Source: Micromussa lordhowensis (lineage: Eukaryota; Cnidaria; Anthozoa; Scleractinia; Lobophylliidae). From it: a DNA stretch of 64,000 bases. Under the pieces are notes generated by a model. The model saw only the letters and a list, made by a program, of their open reading frames with translations. It made no database searches and was not told the DNA's origin. This document shows positions 45,501 to 55,478 of the stretch, one piece after another. The stretch's first letter is position 1. Each line of letters starts with the position of its first letter. The translations under genes were made by a program, and so were the position numbers. The DNA lies in contig OZ026604.1 of NCBI GenBank assembly GCA_964020085.1, positions 27,565,318-27,629,317 of the forward strand, in the 5' to 3' direction.

Positions 45501-48247
45501 TTGTGACTCCAACGGGAGTCGAACCCATGACCTTCCAGAATACCGGCTGGACGCTTTAGCCACTGAACTATGAAGGACTCATGGCAAGTAAGGTCGTGAA
45601 CACATAAGTGAAATAAATGATTTTCTGAGTAATTCACTTCAGAACGCTTCTTCATTTATTCCGCTTTATCCAAGTCGCCATTTCACTTATCATTTATTCA
45701 CATTTATCATTTCGACATATTGAGCCTCACAGTACACTGTATGGCAGGACATGTGTCACATAACAGTCACTGTCTGGAAATATCGAGAATGGCTGGCCAG
45801 GCTCGAAAAATTGAAAATCCTGAAGGCTTTTAGGGAACTATTAAATATGCAAAAAGTATCTGGAAAATTGATAAAGTTCTCGGTATTCGCATTGAAACAA
45901 TTTAAAAAACTAGAACACGGGATAAACTTAACATAAGAGCTTTACCTTCCTTCTATCTAACAATGGGAAGTTTTAAATTTTCCAAGTATTTTGAAGGGTT
46001 CCGTGGACTGTCGAAGAATTAACTCAGAAACTTTAACTCATTAAACTTAAAACTCATTAAAATTTATGTTCTGAGTAATTCACTTGAGAACGCTTCTTCA
46101 TTTATTTCACTTTAAGTCACCATTTCACTTATCGATAATAATAATAACAATAAATAAAAACACTTTTAACTCGACTTATCGGTGCATGTCTTATCTTTTC
46201 GTTCAGGCTGGTGTGTTCATGGGCTTCTCCATCACCTCAGCCGTGTTTGGTGGAGTAATCATCATTTCCTACAGCATAGCAATTGCTTATTATCGAGACC
46301 AATACAAGACTTACTATCGGCCATACTACAATGACTACGATGGCTATGGTCCTACTGAGGACTACTACTACAACTACAACTACGGATATAGAAAGGTACG
46401 CAGAGAACATTTTGACGCAGAAATGGCTCTGAGTGCCATCATTTTGATCCTTGGTATTGTGGAGTTTGGCATTGGTATCTGGGCTTCCGTGTGCCTCTGT
46501 ATGATGAAACCTTGCACATGTTACTATGGCAATCCACCACAACAGGTGAGTTATCCGAGAGTGATCTATGGATGATTTCAATTATGCAACCAGTGCGAAA
46601 ATCATCCGAAGCAACAAACAAACACGCTGTATCAATCAACAAATAATGTTTTTCCTAAATCGTCTAGCGTGAAATAGATATCCCTAGTTCTAGAAGATGA
46701 CATATTTTTGCTGGTAATAACGTCATTTAAGGTCATATGAAATCATTAGGCCCGATATCTATGATCACATATCCACTGTCATGGATCTCAGGATGTAAAT
46801 AATAAAGTGAATTGATGGGAAATTAACTTAAAATGACCGCGTTTTAAAATTCTGAAAAACAAAACAAAAACCCCTCAGGGCTGCATCCCCTTCATCTATG
46901 TCCGAGGGTTAGATAATCTCACAAAATGCCCTAGATGATGAGCTGCATTGCGTCTCATCCAGTGAGATAATGCGAAAAAAAGTAATTGCGACAGATAAAT
47001 TGTAGCTTACGAAACGTTTCTTGTCTATTTGTTCGTTAAATTTCCAGAATTCCGATCCGCGGGGACTGAGCTAGAGTCAATTTACATCATCGTCAAAAAT
47101 GTTCTCGGATTCAACAAGGATATCAAAATCCACCCCAAATCATTTCCACACGTTTCCCACCAGGTAGCAAAATCTTGCAAGTATTTAGTTTCGTTTTAGT
47201 ATTTTTCATTTCGTTTCGTTTTATTCACAGTCATTTTTCTATACATAGTTGAACCAGATCATCGATTTACGAAGCGACATGTAGAATTCTATGAATGTTG
47301 AAACTTATTGTCATAGAATATAGTTATAATTGCAAGTCTACAACAATGAAATCGAAACTGTCAAATATAAAGTTTTTCTTATGTTTAAACTTGTCATAAG
47401 AAAAGAGTTTTCCACGACTTTGTTTTTTCCTCAGGGTCAAGAGATGTACAGGTATCCGGCCAACAGTGGTCATGTCATGACACAATACCCTGGTGGTGTT
47501 CCTGTGGCTGTTCCGATGCAGGCAGTGAGTGGCATGGTTCCAGTCCAAGCTGTCACACCAGGGCCTCAGGGAGGCCAACCTCAAATGGTCGTGGTACCCG
47601 TTTCCGGAATGGTGGGTAACCAACCTCAGTTTGCCACATCTGGAGCCATGACCACAGGCTACCAACCTCAGGTTGTTACATCTGGGGCTATGACCACAGG
47701 CTACCAACCTCAGTTTGCTCAAGTTGCTACATCTGGAGCTGTGGCCACAGGTTATACGAAGATGGAAAACGAGGAGGTATGAGTAACATCCCAGTCTTTT
47801 GACATCTGATACCCAAGGCAAGACTACGCAATTGTAACAGGCATTTTTACAGTCGGTACCAGTGTAATAGCGGAAAAAACACAGAAGGCTGAAAACCTGT
47901 CGATACAAAACACCCTATCTCCGTTAGAAGATGCCACTCTACGTACCCTCGGTAGTTCCTTTCACAGCTGATTATCGAAAACGTACAATGTAATTACTGT
48001 AGACTCGAGTTAGGCCCTCTTTCGCTCAAAGCTAGAGGAAAAAAAATAACAGATTTCGCGCGTTTATTTTCACGCGCCACGCTTGACGGAGTTAGCAAAG
48101 GCTACTTGCATTTTACAACGTAATACGACCTCATTTCAAATCAATTAGTAAATTCGCTCTGTTCAAGAATTTTGGTTTTCATTTCCATTGCCTCACCTGA
48201 ACTGAACTTGTGTTATTTTTCTTCCTTAGTTTCCAGTGAATACTTGA
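39377..48247 (+). CDS. MS4A/CD20-like four-pass membrane protein, copy E
   Basis: Exons: 39377-39535, 41989-42057, 46207-46545, 47435-47776 and 48230-48247, all phase 0, giving about 308 residues. Exon 1 runs MADNSGKVANMARIL to GIWIGVW. Exon 2 is MCIAGSLGIPGTRKERSTSR and NAF. Exon 3 has TM3, the longest loop (45 residues, 15 Tyr, with DYDGYGPTEDYYY), TM4 and CMMKPCTCYYGNPPQQ. Exon 4 has a tail in which an SGAMTTGYQPQ-type unit is repeated. Exon 5 adds FPVNT and stops. Cys near the TM4 end could be palmitoylated and acidic-flanked Tyr could be sulfated (inference). Introns 1 and 2 carry several transposons absent from copy F. The gene looks intact. Confidence 0.83.
39808..40021. mobile_element. 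MITE with 9-bp target duplication, copy E intron 1
   Basis: The ends taccctggtcccagaggctt and aagcctctgggaccagggta are perfect inverted copies. ATAGATGCC flanks both sides (39799-39807, 40022-40030). Absent from the matching place in copy F. Confidence 0.8.
40880..41187. mobile_element. Foldback insertion in copy E intron 1
   Basis: The palindrome attatcctgcgaaatcgcgcg...tcagacgatattccgcgaga...aggataat surrounds an agccgacgaggccg apex. Copy F reads straight through (about 56318), showing the empty site. Confidence 0.65.
41638..41853. mobile_element. Inverted-repeat insertion in copy E intron 1 (7-8 bp duplication)
   Basis: Ends ggcaggtacatgtatgtttt and aaaacatacctgcc pair, each with a gcaggttgcaggttgaaa block inside. 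ATAAAAG occurs on both sides (41631-41637, 41854-41860) and once in copy F. This fits a hAT-like insertion, weakly. Confidence 0.65.
41989..42057 (+). CDS. Copy E exon 2
   Basis: 69 bp between tatttcag and gtaagt; nearly identical to copy F exon 2. Confidence 0.85.
43201..44773. mobile_element. 1.57-kb TIR element rich in AAGATCTT/AGGATCCT, copy E intron 2
   Basis: Ends taccctggtgaaaaaccttg and tttttcactagggta are imperfect inverted copies. Behind each lies about 250-320 bases of irregular agatctt/ggatcct repeats. The middle (about 43500-44400) has no transposase-like frame. Terminal TACCCTGGT is shared with 39808-40021. No clear target duplication seen. Confidence 0.65.
44890..45300 (+). 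mobile_element. 3' RT fragment of a non-LTR retrotransposon
   Basis: Translation gives DYCNSILYGLP, then LQRVQNIAARLITG, then ITPVLKNVHWLPVKLRI and LTYKILNGQSPSYL, the conserved C-terminal part of CR1/L2/Jockey-type ORF2. There is an in-frame stop after GLPTV. Copy E intron 2. Confidence 0.8.
45455..45660. mobile_element. Foldback element with 48-bp arms enclosing a tRNA-like sequence
   Basis: Arms at 45455-45502 and 45613-45660 (aataaatgaagaagcgttct / agaacgcttcttcatttatt). The reverse-strand core (45504-45583) has box B GGTTCGACTCC and a seven-base acceptor pairing with one mismatch. Another single arm of this family lies at 46068-46110. Confidence 0.72.
46207..46545 (+). CDS. Copy E exon 3 (TM3, Tyr-rich loop, TM4)
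   Basis: 339 bp, cgttcag acceptor and gtgagt donor. The loop occupies 46288-46422. Confidence 0.86.
47435..47776 (+). CDS. Copy E exon 4 (tail with internal repeats)
   Basis: 342 bp between cctcag and gtatga. Starts GQEMYRYPANSGHVMTQ; the last third carries three SGAxxTGY repeats. Confidence 0.84.
48230..48247 (+). CDS. Copy E terminal mini-exon
   Basis: After cttccttag the sequence reads FPVNT and stops, identical in copy F. AATAAA occurs at 48335-48340 and 48403-48408. Confidence 0.72.
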   Translation, partial: FPVNT

Positions 48248-48334
48248 GGTGTGCATAAAAGTTCGGTGGGAGCCTGGTACACACCATAAACGCCAGCAGG
48301 ACGCCTCTCAAAGGCGACAAAAAAATGCATACAA

Positions 48335-48408
48335 AATAAAGAATTAGTATAGTTTTTAATGCGGTAGCATTTTACTTTTTTACTCTTCAACACCATGGAT
48401 GTAATAAA
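48335..48408 (+). promoter_or_regulatory. Two AATAAA polyadenylation signals, copy E
   Basis: AATAAA at 48335-48340 and 48403-48408. The second is conserved in copy F (62500-62505). Confidence 0.55.
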
Positions 48409-48975
48409 AAGTTTTACAAGTTTTCTTTTTATTAGAGTTTTAAGCCTTCAGATAAATTGACCATAGCACCTTAAGGAATGAACTTAGAGTAGAGGACATT
48501 ATTCAGCCTATCTTTCATTATCTTGTCACGTCAGACTACAGTTGTAATATCAGCTGTAATGGAATGGAATAGTTATTCTTTTGCTGTAGTCTATTTTTAT
48601 TTAAGAAAAAAACGACTTGTTAAACTTCCATTCAACACCAGTGTGCATGGATCCAAGATAAAATATTACAAGGAGGCTTTTTTGTAGAGTTTTTGAACTT
48701 GAGATAAACTGTAGGACCTAAATAAATGAGTAAAAGAAATCAAGTAGCAGACATTGTTTACATTATCCCAAGCCTGAGCAAAACGAAAATCAGTATGCCC
48801 CAGTTTTAGCTGGGATATATTCAGTCACGTGATGCGTTTAAACCAATCACACGCGAGCGAAAATAATTTTAGATTATAAGGTTCCTTGTAGGGCGCGTAT
48901 ATTTGTGGCCATTTACAAATGGGTATATACTCGATCTAAATGGTCGTGTCCATAAGTAACGTAAGTAAACAAGTA

Positions 48976-49359
48976 CCTTATTACATGAAATTTTCACGAC
49001 ACGTTAATTTCACGACTTAAAAAAATCGCGACATTAGCGTGACGCAAACAATAAGTGTAGCAATTTAGATGACGCGGAAATTATTTGACTCACATTGTTA
49101 CTGTTGAGATCTAGTCCCGCCGTTGCGTTTTTGTTAATTTTAACGTCTTTGTAACTTTGATAAAGTCGGTTTAGTAAATTCAAGAACATGGCAAAGTAAC
49201 ATTGCCAAGGGAATAGGTTGTGTGTTACTCAAAAATGAGAAGTTGAAGTGATTAAAATTACAAAATTGTCGCAAAATCGCGGAATTTAAAAGTCGCGAAA
49301 TGTGCGCACCGCAAAATTGCGAAATAAACGTGTCGCGAAAAATTAATGTAATAAGGTAT
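48976..49359. mobile_element. MITE with TACCTTATTACAT termini
   Basis: taccttattacatgaaattt at the left and aattaatgtaataaggta at the right are inverted relatives; the interior repeats tcgcgaaa/cacgac motifs. Confidence 0.65.
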
Positions 49360-49432
49360 ACGCGCCAGGAAAACCCTTGTATACCCTGTCGTGATTTTGA
49401 AACGATTGGCCAACTATAGATTTTAAGAAAGT

Positions 49433-49593
49433 GAAGAATGATCATCGTAGAAAATTTCCAATTTAAGCAATTGGAAAGAAGAAGCCTGAAAAAAATCGGG
49501 GCTTCAACGGGATTCGAACCCGTGACCTGATTTTTTTCAGGCTTCTTCTTTCCAATTGCTTAAATTGGAAATTTACTACGATGATCATTCTTC
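49433..49593. mobile_element. Foldback element with a tRNA 3'-half at its apex
   Basis: Arms 49433-49497 and 49529-49593 are near-perfect 65-bp inverted copies. The 31-base apex, read on the minus strand, is a complete T arm (GGTCACGGGTTCGAATCCCG) followed by TTGAAGCCCC, i.e. the 3' part of a tRNA gene only. Confidence 0.78.
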
Positions 49594-49845
49594 TCTTTCA
49601 TCTACAGCCGCAGTTCATATATGAATTATTTCGTATATACATCACATTATAGATTTTAAAATACCGTGAATATTACTCCTTATAGCAGAACTCTAGCGGC
49701 CCAAAGTGCCAGCAAGCCCCATACTCGTTTAGCAAACAAAAGGAAATATTCTAATGGTTATTATGGCCAGCGGTATTGTTCGTGGCCGCGTACGCACGAC
49801 GACGACGGAGACGGAGTCGGGGAACATGGCGGCCATACTCCAGCT

Positions 49846-50690
49846 CTAGCTAGTGCATAACGGGGGTAATTTTTTAAAGAAACTGTGGTGTTGCCCGGTG
49901 GGGAGTATTACAAGATAATGTAATAATGTAGTGTAATAGTATGAGTGGGAAACACAATGGATAACATCCCTCCACAACCTTTCAATTCGTTGATTATGTG
50001 TTGAAGGCCCTGAAACGAAGCTTCCCCATTCCTCTCCTCTAACCTGCACCATTGTGTCACTCACAAGAACGTTTTCAACACCATGATCTACTCGTACTCT
50101 CGAAGGCCAAAGTTCACCGTCTCTCTTAACGGCATCCAGAAACAATTCAAGAACTGTTTCTGCCTTATTGTTGGCTCTACGTACATTTCACAAACATTAT
50201 TCTCCGAGAAAATCCGTCTATACAGCCGTGAATAACCACTTTCCATCGGATCAGAGAGTGGTGTCCATCCAGATGCCAAAGCGAATTTGGCCAAGGCACC
50301 TGGTATTTCCTGCGTCGCACAGCAGCACCCTATCTGAAGACAGCATTTTGGGGATCGAATTTAGCCAACCTTTCTCTTATCCTTCTACGTTGAACCTGTA
50401 ACCCATTCGCCTTGAAGAAACCTGCAATGGAGCTATAGCAAGTAGCGCTCCCATGGTTTGAAATGTACCCTTGAATGGTTTGGTCGAGTTCCTCATCAGT
50501 TACGAAATTGTCGAAACCCCTCATATCGTCTAAGCCATACTCTGCCACTCTGCAATGAATTGTCCATCTCGAAACTCCAATCATCTCTGCTATCCTTGTC
50601 CAGGTGAATCCTAGTCTTCGAAGTTCCTCAAGCACCTCGACAGGAATGTTAAGAAATGGTCTTCCACGATTTCCTCATTTTTCGCTTTCT
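49846..50690 (-). pseudogene. HTH plus DDE integrase-core gene, disrupted
   Basis: Reads right to left. From about 50690, GRPFLNIPVEVLEELRRLGF then WTRIAEMIGVSRWTIHCRV forms a helix-turn-helix. Then come YISNHGSATCY and RRIRERLAKFDPQNAVFR. An in-frame TAG (50330-50332) follows. The frame continues as [14 protein letters not shown] (first Asp, about 50265) and [14 protein letters not shown] one-base shift after KCT restores NNKAETVLELFLDAV, then RVRVDHGVEN (second Asp) and HNQRIERLWRDV (Glu). I recognise the layout as an integrase-core family common in fish and cnidarian genomes; a specific transposon name cannot be given. Both lesions show decay. Confidence 0.72.
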
Positions 50691-51431
50691 ATCGTAACGG
50701 AATCCGCGGCAACAGTTGACGGAGTAATAGCTCTTCGACGCAACACACTGAGCACATCTACCAAAGCGGCAGCAATGGAATCTAAATTTTCCGTGCCTCT
50801 TGTGTCTAGATTGCCACAATGCCTCATCGACCTAACCAGACTAACATTTTGATCAATAACTTCGGAGTGCGCTTCTGCAACTTCTGTAAGTCACAATTCC
50901 CAAAGAGTACTTCAGTTTTATCCAAGATGTCTGCAAGAAACTTAGGAAACTCAACTTCTAAATCAAATTCAGTTCTTTGCCCGCCATGCTTTCATTGCTC
51001 TCCAGTGCTCAGTTACTCTCGTTCCTGTTGGCCGCGCTGAGCCCAGGAAGATTGAACAAAACGGAAACATGATTGAATATAAAATGTAAGGTTTGGATTG
51101 AACCAACATTCGAGATATATATATTGGATTGAATCAATATTCGAGGTATTGGATCGATAATGACTAAATGCAGTTCATGTAGTGGTTAATATTCCTAGGG
51201 AATAACTTAATTAGCCCCAGGAGTCCACGCGTTGGCCAACTTGTCAGTAACTGACGCGTCAGTGCAATATGATCGTTTTGTTTCGCTCGTTTGTTCGTTC
51301 GGGTCGTTCGTTTTACCTTTTCTGTATGCCGGCTTCTGCCGCCGGTAAACGAAAAGTCAAGGCTCCTACCTTACCGACGGGTTTTGTTTACGACCTCCCG
51401 TCACTAAGTCGGCGGCCTCACAGCGATCCAA

Positions 51432-52172
51432 GTGCAAGAACTTCGTTTGCAAGACAACCTCACTCCACCACGTGTCTCGCCGGTTTCCATGCCGGGAAAT
51501 TCCCAAGATTTGGAGCTAATCAAACTTCAAATTGAGAAACAGCGTCTGGAAACCCAGGTCTTGGAACTGGAAGCTCAAGCAAAGGCTCGATCGCTATCGT
51601 CTCCTGGCAGTGTTAAACCGGCGGCGATTCCTTCGCTCGACACCGTGCGTTCCGGACACAATGCCGGTAAGTCTGAAGGTCAACTTGACCACAACACACG
51701 CATCACTAATCCGCAAGAATGGCCTCATTTGCATGTCCCATTCGGTCTTGCCAGGAAAAAGTTCAAAGATCTCACGACTTCTGAATTCGTTTACGGTTAT
51801 TTAGACATTGTTAATTCCGAACCACCCGAGAAACAAGCCGTCATGACGCGACATCTGATGTCTTTAATGCAACTCGCTTTAAAGTATAGCTGGCCTGTCG
51901 TTCTTTCCTTTCATGCCGCCGTATTAGATCGCATCGAGGCCGGCCTCGCCAACTGGGGCGATGACTTCAGCGAGATAGAGCGATTCAACATCACAGAATC
52001 TCAGCGACTTCCCAGCACAACTCCGTCCGCAAATAATGCCACAGTTCCAGGTCCCAGCAACCGCTCACGCTTATATTGCGCTTACTGCAAACTCTCTGAT
52101 CATACCATTGCATCTTGTCCTACTCGACCACCGCCTTCTTCAAACCGTTCCCCACTACCTACGTCTGATTGA
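51432..52172 (+). CDS. DIRS-like gag protein with zinc knuckle (relic)
   Basis: The N-terminal part (from LELIKLQIEKQRLETQ) is a coiled coil. The middle (EWPHLHVPFGLARKKFKDL...SFHAAVLDRIEAGLANWG) is the conserved capsid-like core. A CX2CX4HX4C knuckle lies at 52077-52118. The true start is probably upstream in another frame (PASAAGKRKVKAP, about 51330). Confidence 0.7.
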   Translation: MQELRLQDNLTPPRVSPVSMPGNSQDLELIKLQIEKQRLETQVLELEAQAKARSLSSPGSVKPAAIPSLDTVRSGHNAGKSEGQLDHNTRITNPQEWPHLHVPFGLARKKFKDLTTSEFVYGYLDIVNSEPPEKQAVMTRHLMSLMQLALKYSWPVVLSFHAAVLDRIEAGLANWGDDFSEIERFNITESQRLPSTTPSANNATVPGPSNRSRLYCAYCKLSDHTIASCPTRPPPSSNRSPLPTSD

Positions 52173-52416
52173 CTAGTCATCTCTCCGAACTCTCGCGAAC
52201 CAACTCCATTATCTCCGAACTCACCTCTTGCTCCGTTACCTTCGTCCGAAGTCTCATCCGTTTCCGTTTCGCCGCCGTTCGTATGCTGCTGTTGTTCGGC
52301 ATATCCTCTGCTCCAAGTCGTCATACCCCAACGCCTTCGGCGCTCGTGTCCCCGTTCCTTCGAAATTGAATATTCCTTCGTAGAAATCCGCTCTCGACAA
52401 TTACTTCGATTCTGTA

Positions 52417-53931
52417 ATGGCTGACTTTCTCGCATTCGGTTGGCCCATCAACTACCGCTCAAGTTCCGTTCCCACACCTTCCAAGTCTAACCACTCCTCC
52501 GCAGTCCGTTTCCCAGGTACCGTTAACTCCTTCATCGCAACTGAAATTTCACATGGGGCTTCCGCTGGACCATTTCTCCATAACCTTTTCCCGACGCCGC
52601 TCCAAACCTCACCGCTGCAGACTGTTCCCAAGGATGACCGTAAGCGTCGCGTCGTTTTGGATTTGAGCTTTCCTCCCGGTGCCTCCGTTAACGACGGCAT
52701 CCCCAAAGACTCTTTTCTGGACGAACCTTTTCATCTCTCTCTTCCTCGCTCTGCCGACGTCGCTGATCTCATCATTGCCAAAGGCCCCTGATGTTTTCTT
52801 TTTAAGAATGATTTGAAGCGCGCATATCGTCAAATTCCAGTTGATCCTAGAGACTACAATTTACTCCGTTACCACTGGAACGATCTTCTATACTTTGATC
52901 TGGTTCTTCCCTTCGGTCTGCGTTCAGCCACCCTCGCTTGCCAATCTACTACCAACGCGATTGCGCACATTTTCCATTCCGTTTATCATCACCACTGCGT
53001 GAATTACATCGATGACTTTGGTGGCGTAGAGTCCTCTCACGACGACGCTCTTGAAGCCTTCCAAGATCTCGAAACCCTTTTCAACCGCTTGGGTTTGGAA
53101 TTATCCCCCGAGAAAGATTGCTTCCTTCAACTAGGATGGTTTTCCTCGGCCTCATCTAAGACACTGCCACTATGACTCTGGAAGCTCCTGAAGACAAGCT
53201 ATCACGCGCCTCCGCCCTCATTAGCCATTGGCTTAGTTCCCCACGCACCACAAAATCTGATTTACAGTCACTCATCGGCAAACGTTTCTATATCTGCGCC
53301 TGTATCAGCCCCGGAAAAATCTTCATGCAGCGGATGCTTTCTAAACTCCGTCGACTACCCCACAAATCTTCCTGCTTCACGCCCAGTTAAACTCTACTAG
53401 CCGATCTGCGCTGGTGGAACGAGTTTCTAGCCGTTTACAATAGAGTCTCTCTTTTACGTTCCTTTCCTTGGATCGATACGACTGTTCGTTTCTGCACCGA
53501 CGCCTGCATCATCATCATCATTTTTTCGACGGCCGTTTCTTCCACTCCTCTTCCACTCCTCCATCGCTTCGCTCGAAATGTTGGCTGTCATCGTTAGTCT
53601 CAAACTGTGGTCCGTAGAACTGCGTGGTCAGCGGATTTTGGTCCGAACTGACAATCAAAACACTGAACTTGCCATCAACACCGATCGCTCACGTGTCCCT
53701 TTTGTTCAATCATGTTTACGCGAACTTTGGTTTTATGCTTCCCGTTTTGATTTTGAGCTTCGCGCCCTTTATATCCCAGGTCACCAGAACATCATCGCTG
53801 ATTCTCTCAGTCGCTGGGACAATGATCCACAATTTCATCACACCTTTTTTGAGGCAGCTCATCTTCATTACCACACCTTAACGGAATATATTTGCTCGTT
53901 TGATTTGTTTCGTTTTGACTGCCACTGGTAA
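52417..53931 (+). pseudogene. DIRS-like reverse transcriptase and RNase H (relic)
   Basis: Blocks: EISHGASAGPF, VPKDDRKRRVVLDLSFPPG, KRAYRQIPVDP, LPFGLRSATLACQ, and the YIDD active site (53005-53016). Then DKLSRASALISHWL and KSDLQSLIGK (thumb/connection), and RNase H pieces VRTDNQNTELAIN and YIPGHQNIIADSLSRW. A TGA at 52789 replaces the usual Gly codon, and later frame changes break the frame. Confidence 0.78.
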
Positions 53932-53985
53932 TCACCTCTTCATTCTTTCGTATTTCAGGTTACCATCTATGCGATTTACAGCATC

Positions 53986-54900
53986 ATGTCCGTCAAATTC
54001 AAGACTTCGCCTTATCAGCAGCCACCAAGCGAAACTATGGGGAACACCTACCTTAAGTTCTGTGACTTCTACACTCTTCAACCATTCCCCGCTTCCCCAT
54101 CAACTATTGCTGCGTTCATCACTCTAGTCAGCTTCTCTGTCAAATCCCACCATGCCATCAACAATTATCTCACCGCCTCGCGGCGCCTTCACGTCTTCTG
54201 CCACTTGAACGCTTCAGCCTTCGACGACATTCATGTCAAACTGACGCAAAAAGGTCTGGAAAAGTCCATGATTCACATTCCTCACCGCAAAGCTCCTCTT
54301 ACGCCGTCAATTTTGCTTCATTTCCATGCCCATGTTAATCTGCGCGACTCTGCCCATTCAGGCCTGCCCTTCTGGTTGGTTTCTTCACCTTTTTTGCATA
54401 GCCAATCTCGTTCCTCAGGCATTCGCTAGTTTCTCTCCACAACACGTGTTATCTAGAGGCAGCGTCCACTTTAACGATTCTGGCGCCTGTGTTACAGTCA
54501 CCAGAACCAAAACCCCGCAAGCGGGTGATACAGCCCTTGTCGTTCCAGTTCCCCTCATTCCCGGATCGCCGCTCTGTCCAACAACTGCGCTCAAGTTATT
54601 ACTGAGGATGGTCCCCGCCCCTGGCGCTTGTCCTCTCTTCACTTTCACTTCCACTTCGAACCTACTCACCTGTATCACAGCGAGGTCCCTCAACGATGGT
54701 ATTAAGCATTTAGCGTCCCTGATCTCTTTGGATCCAAAGGACTTTTCTGGCCATAGTCTTCGTCGAGGCGGCGCCACATTCGCTTTTCAGTGCGGTATTC
54801 TAGCAGAGCTTATTAAGCTTCAAGGAGACTGGCAATCTGACGCTTACATGTTATAATGCCTTTAGCAAACAGACTAGTGCTCAAGCAGATCATAGCTGAG
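53986..54900 (+). pseudogene. DIRS-like tyrosine recombinase (relic)
   Basis: N-terminal core-binding part (SETMGNTYLKFCDFY, LTQKGLEKSM), then in a second frame ANLVPQAFASF and TRTKTPQAGD. The catalytic GHSLRRGG (HxxR, codons 54752-54766) precedes LQGDWQSDAY. The nucleophile region MLYNAF is split by a one- or two-base loss near 54850. Confidence 0.75.
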
Positions 54901-55319
54901 CATGTTCAAACTTTGTAATTGTAGTTTGTTATTAATAATATTTTATCACTTGTCTTCTCGCCATTCCCCTCTCGCGCCCTTCTTTCTCCTTTGGATCTGT
55001 TTGGGCCTCTTTCTCTCTGCTTGGGGTTTCCTCGGGCCCCGTGGGTCTCTCGGTTTTCATTAAAGATGCCCAAACAGATTCTCTGTCTCGTGTCTCTGTC
55101 TGTTGCAAGAGGGATGTGACAGGGGATAATTAAGGTTTGCCAGTTCTTGTACCTCATGTCGTATGTACAAAAAGTCATTATTTTTCAGTCTTAAAGACTG
55201 CTGTTATAACAAGGATTGTCAAAAGTCAATATGGTAACTTAAGAATAACCCAGCCACACATGTCAATCATCATCCACTGGGAAATCGACGGCTTTGCTTA
55301 CAGACTAATTTGATCAAAC

Positions 55320-55478
55320 ATGGTGGACAATTCAGTTGCTGCCGCCAACATGGCGAGGATTCTTGCGATCGTGCATATCATTGTGGGATCTTTACTCATC
55401 TGTTTCGGCATCGCTGACCGTGCAGTGGAATACTTTTGGACAGGTTATGGATGTTACGGCATTTGGATCGGTGTTTGG
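55320..55478 (+). CDS. Copy F exon 1
   Basis: 53 codons ending GIWIGVW before gtgagt. The second residue is Val instead of Ala. The sequence upstream of the ATG does not resemble copy E, so promoters differ. Confidence 0.82.

Larger units (their letters stand above)
48250..49432. other. Intergenic region after copy E
   Basis: Similarity to the region after copy F persists to about 48797, the right edge of the duplicated block. A MITE (48976-49359) follows. Nothing else recognised. Confidence 0.5.
51250..55130 (+). mobile_element. Degraded DIRS-like tyrosine-recombinase retrotransposon
   Basis: Domain order is gag, RT, RNase H, tyrosine recombinase: the DIRS order, with no DDE integrase. Lesions: frame change near 51420, frame loss around 52170-52410, a TGA at 52789-52791 in the RT, a stop near 53173, an ATC expansion near 53510 in RNase H, frame changes around 54390 and just before the C-terminal YNAFSKQ. 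Inserted between copies E and F. Terminal repeats could not be defined; a near-inverted ctgtttggg/cccaaacag pair lies at about 55000-55080. Confidence 0.78.

Noticed and set aside
47324..47908. 194-residue reverse open frame
   Set aside because: Antisense to copy E exon 4; its apparent repeats mirror the repeated tail codons.
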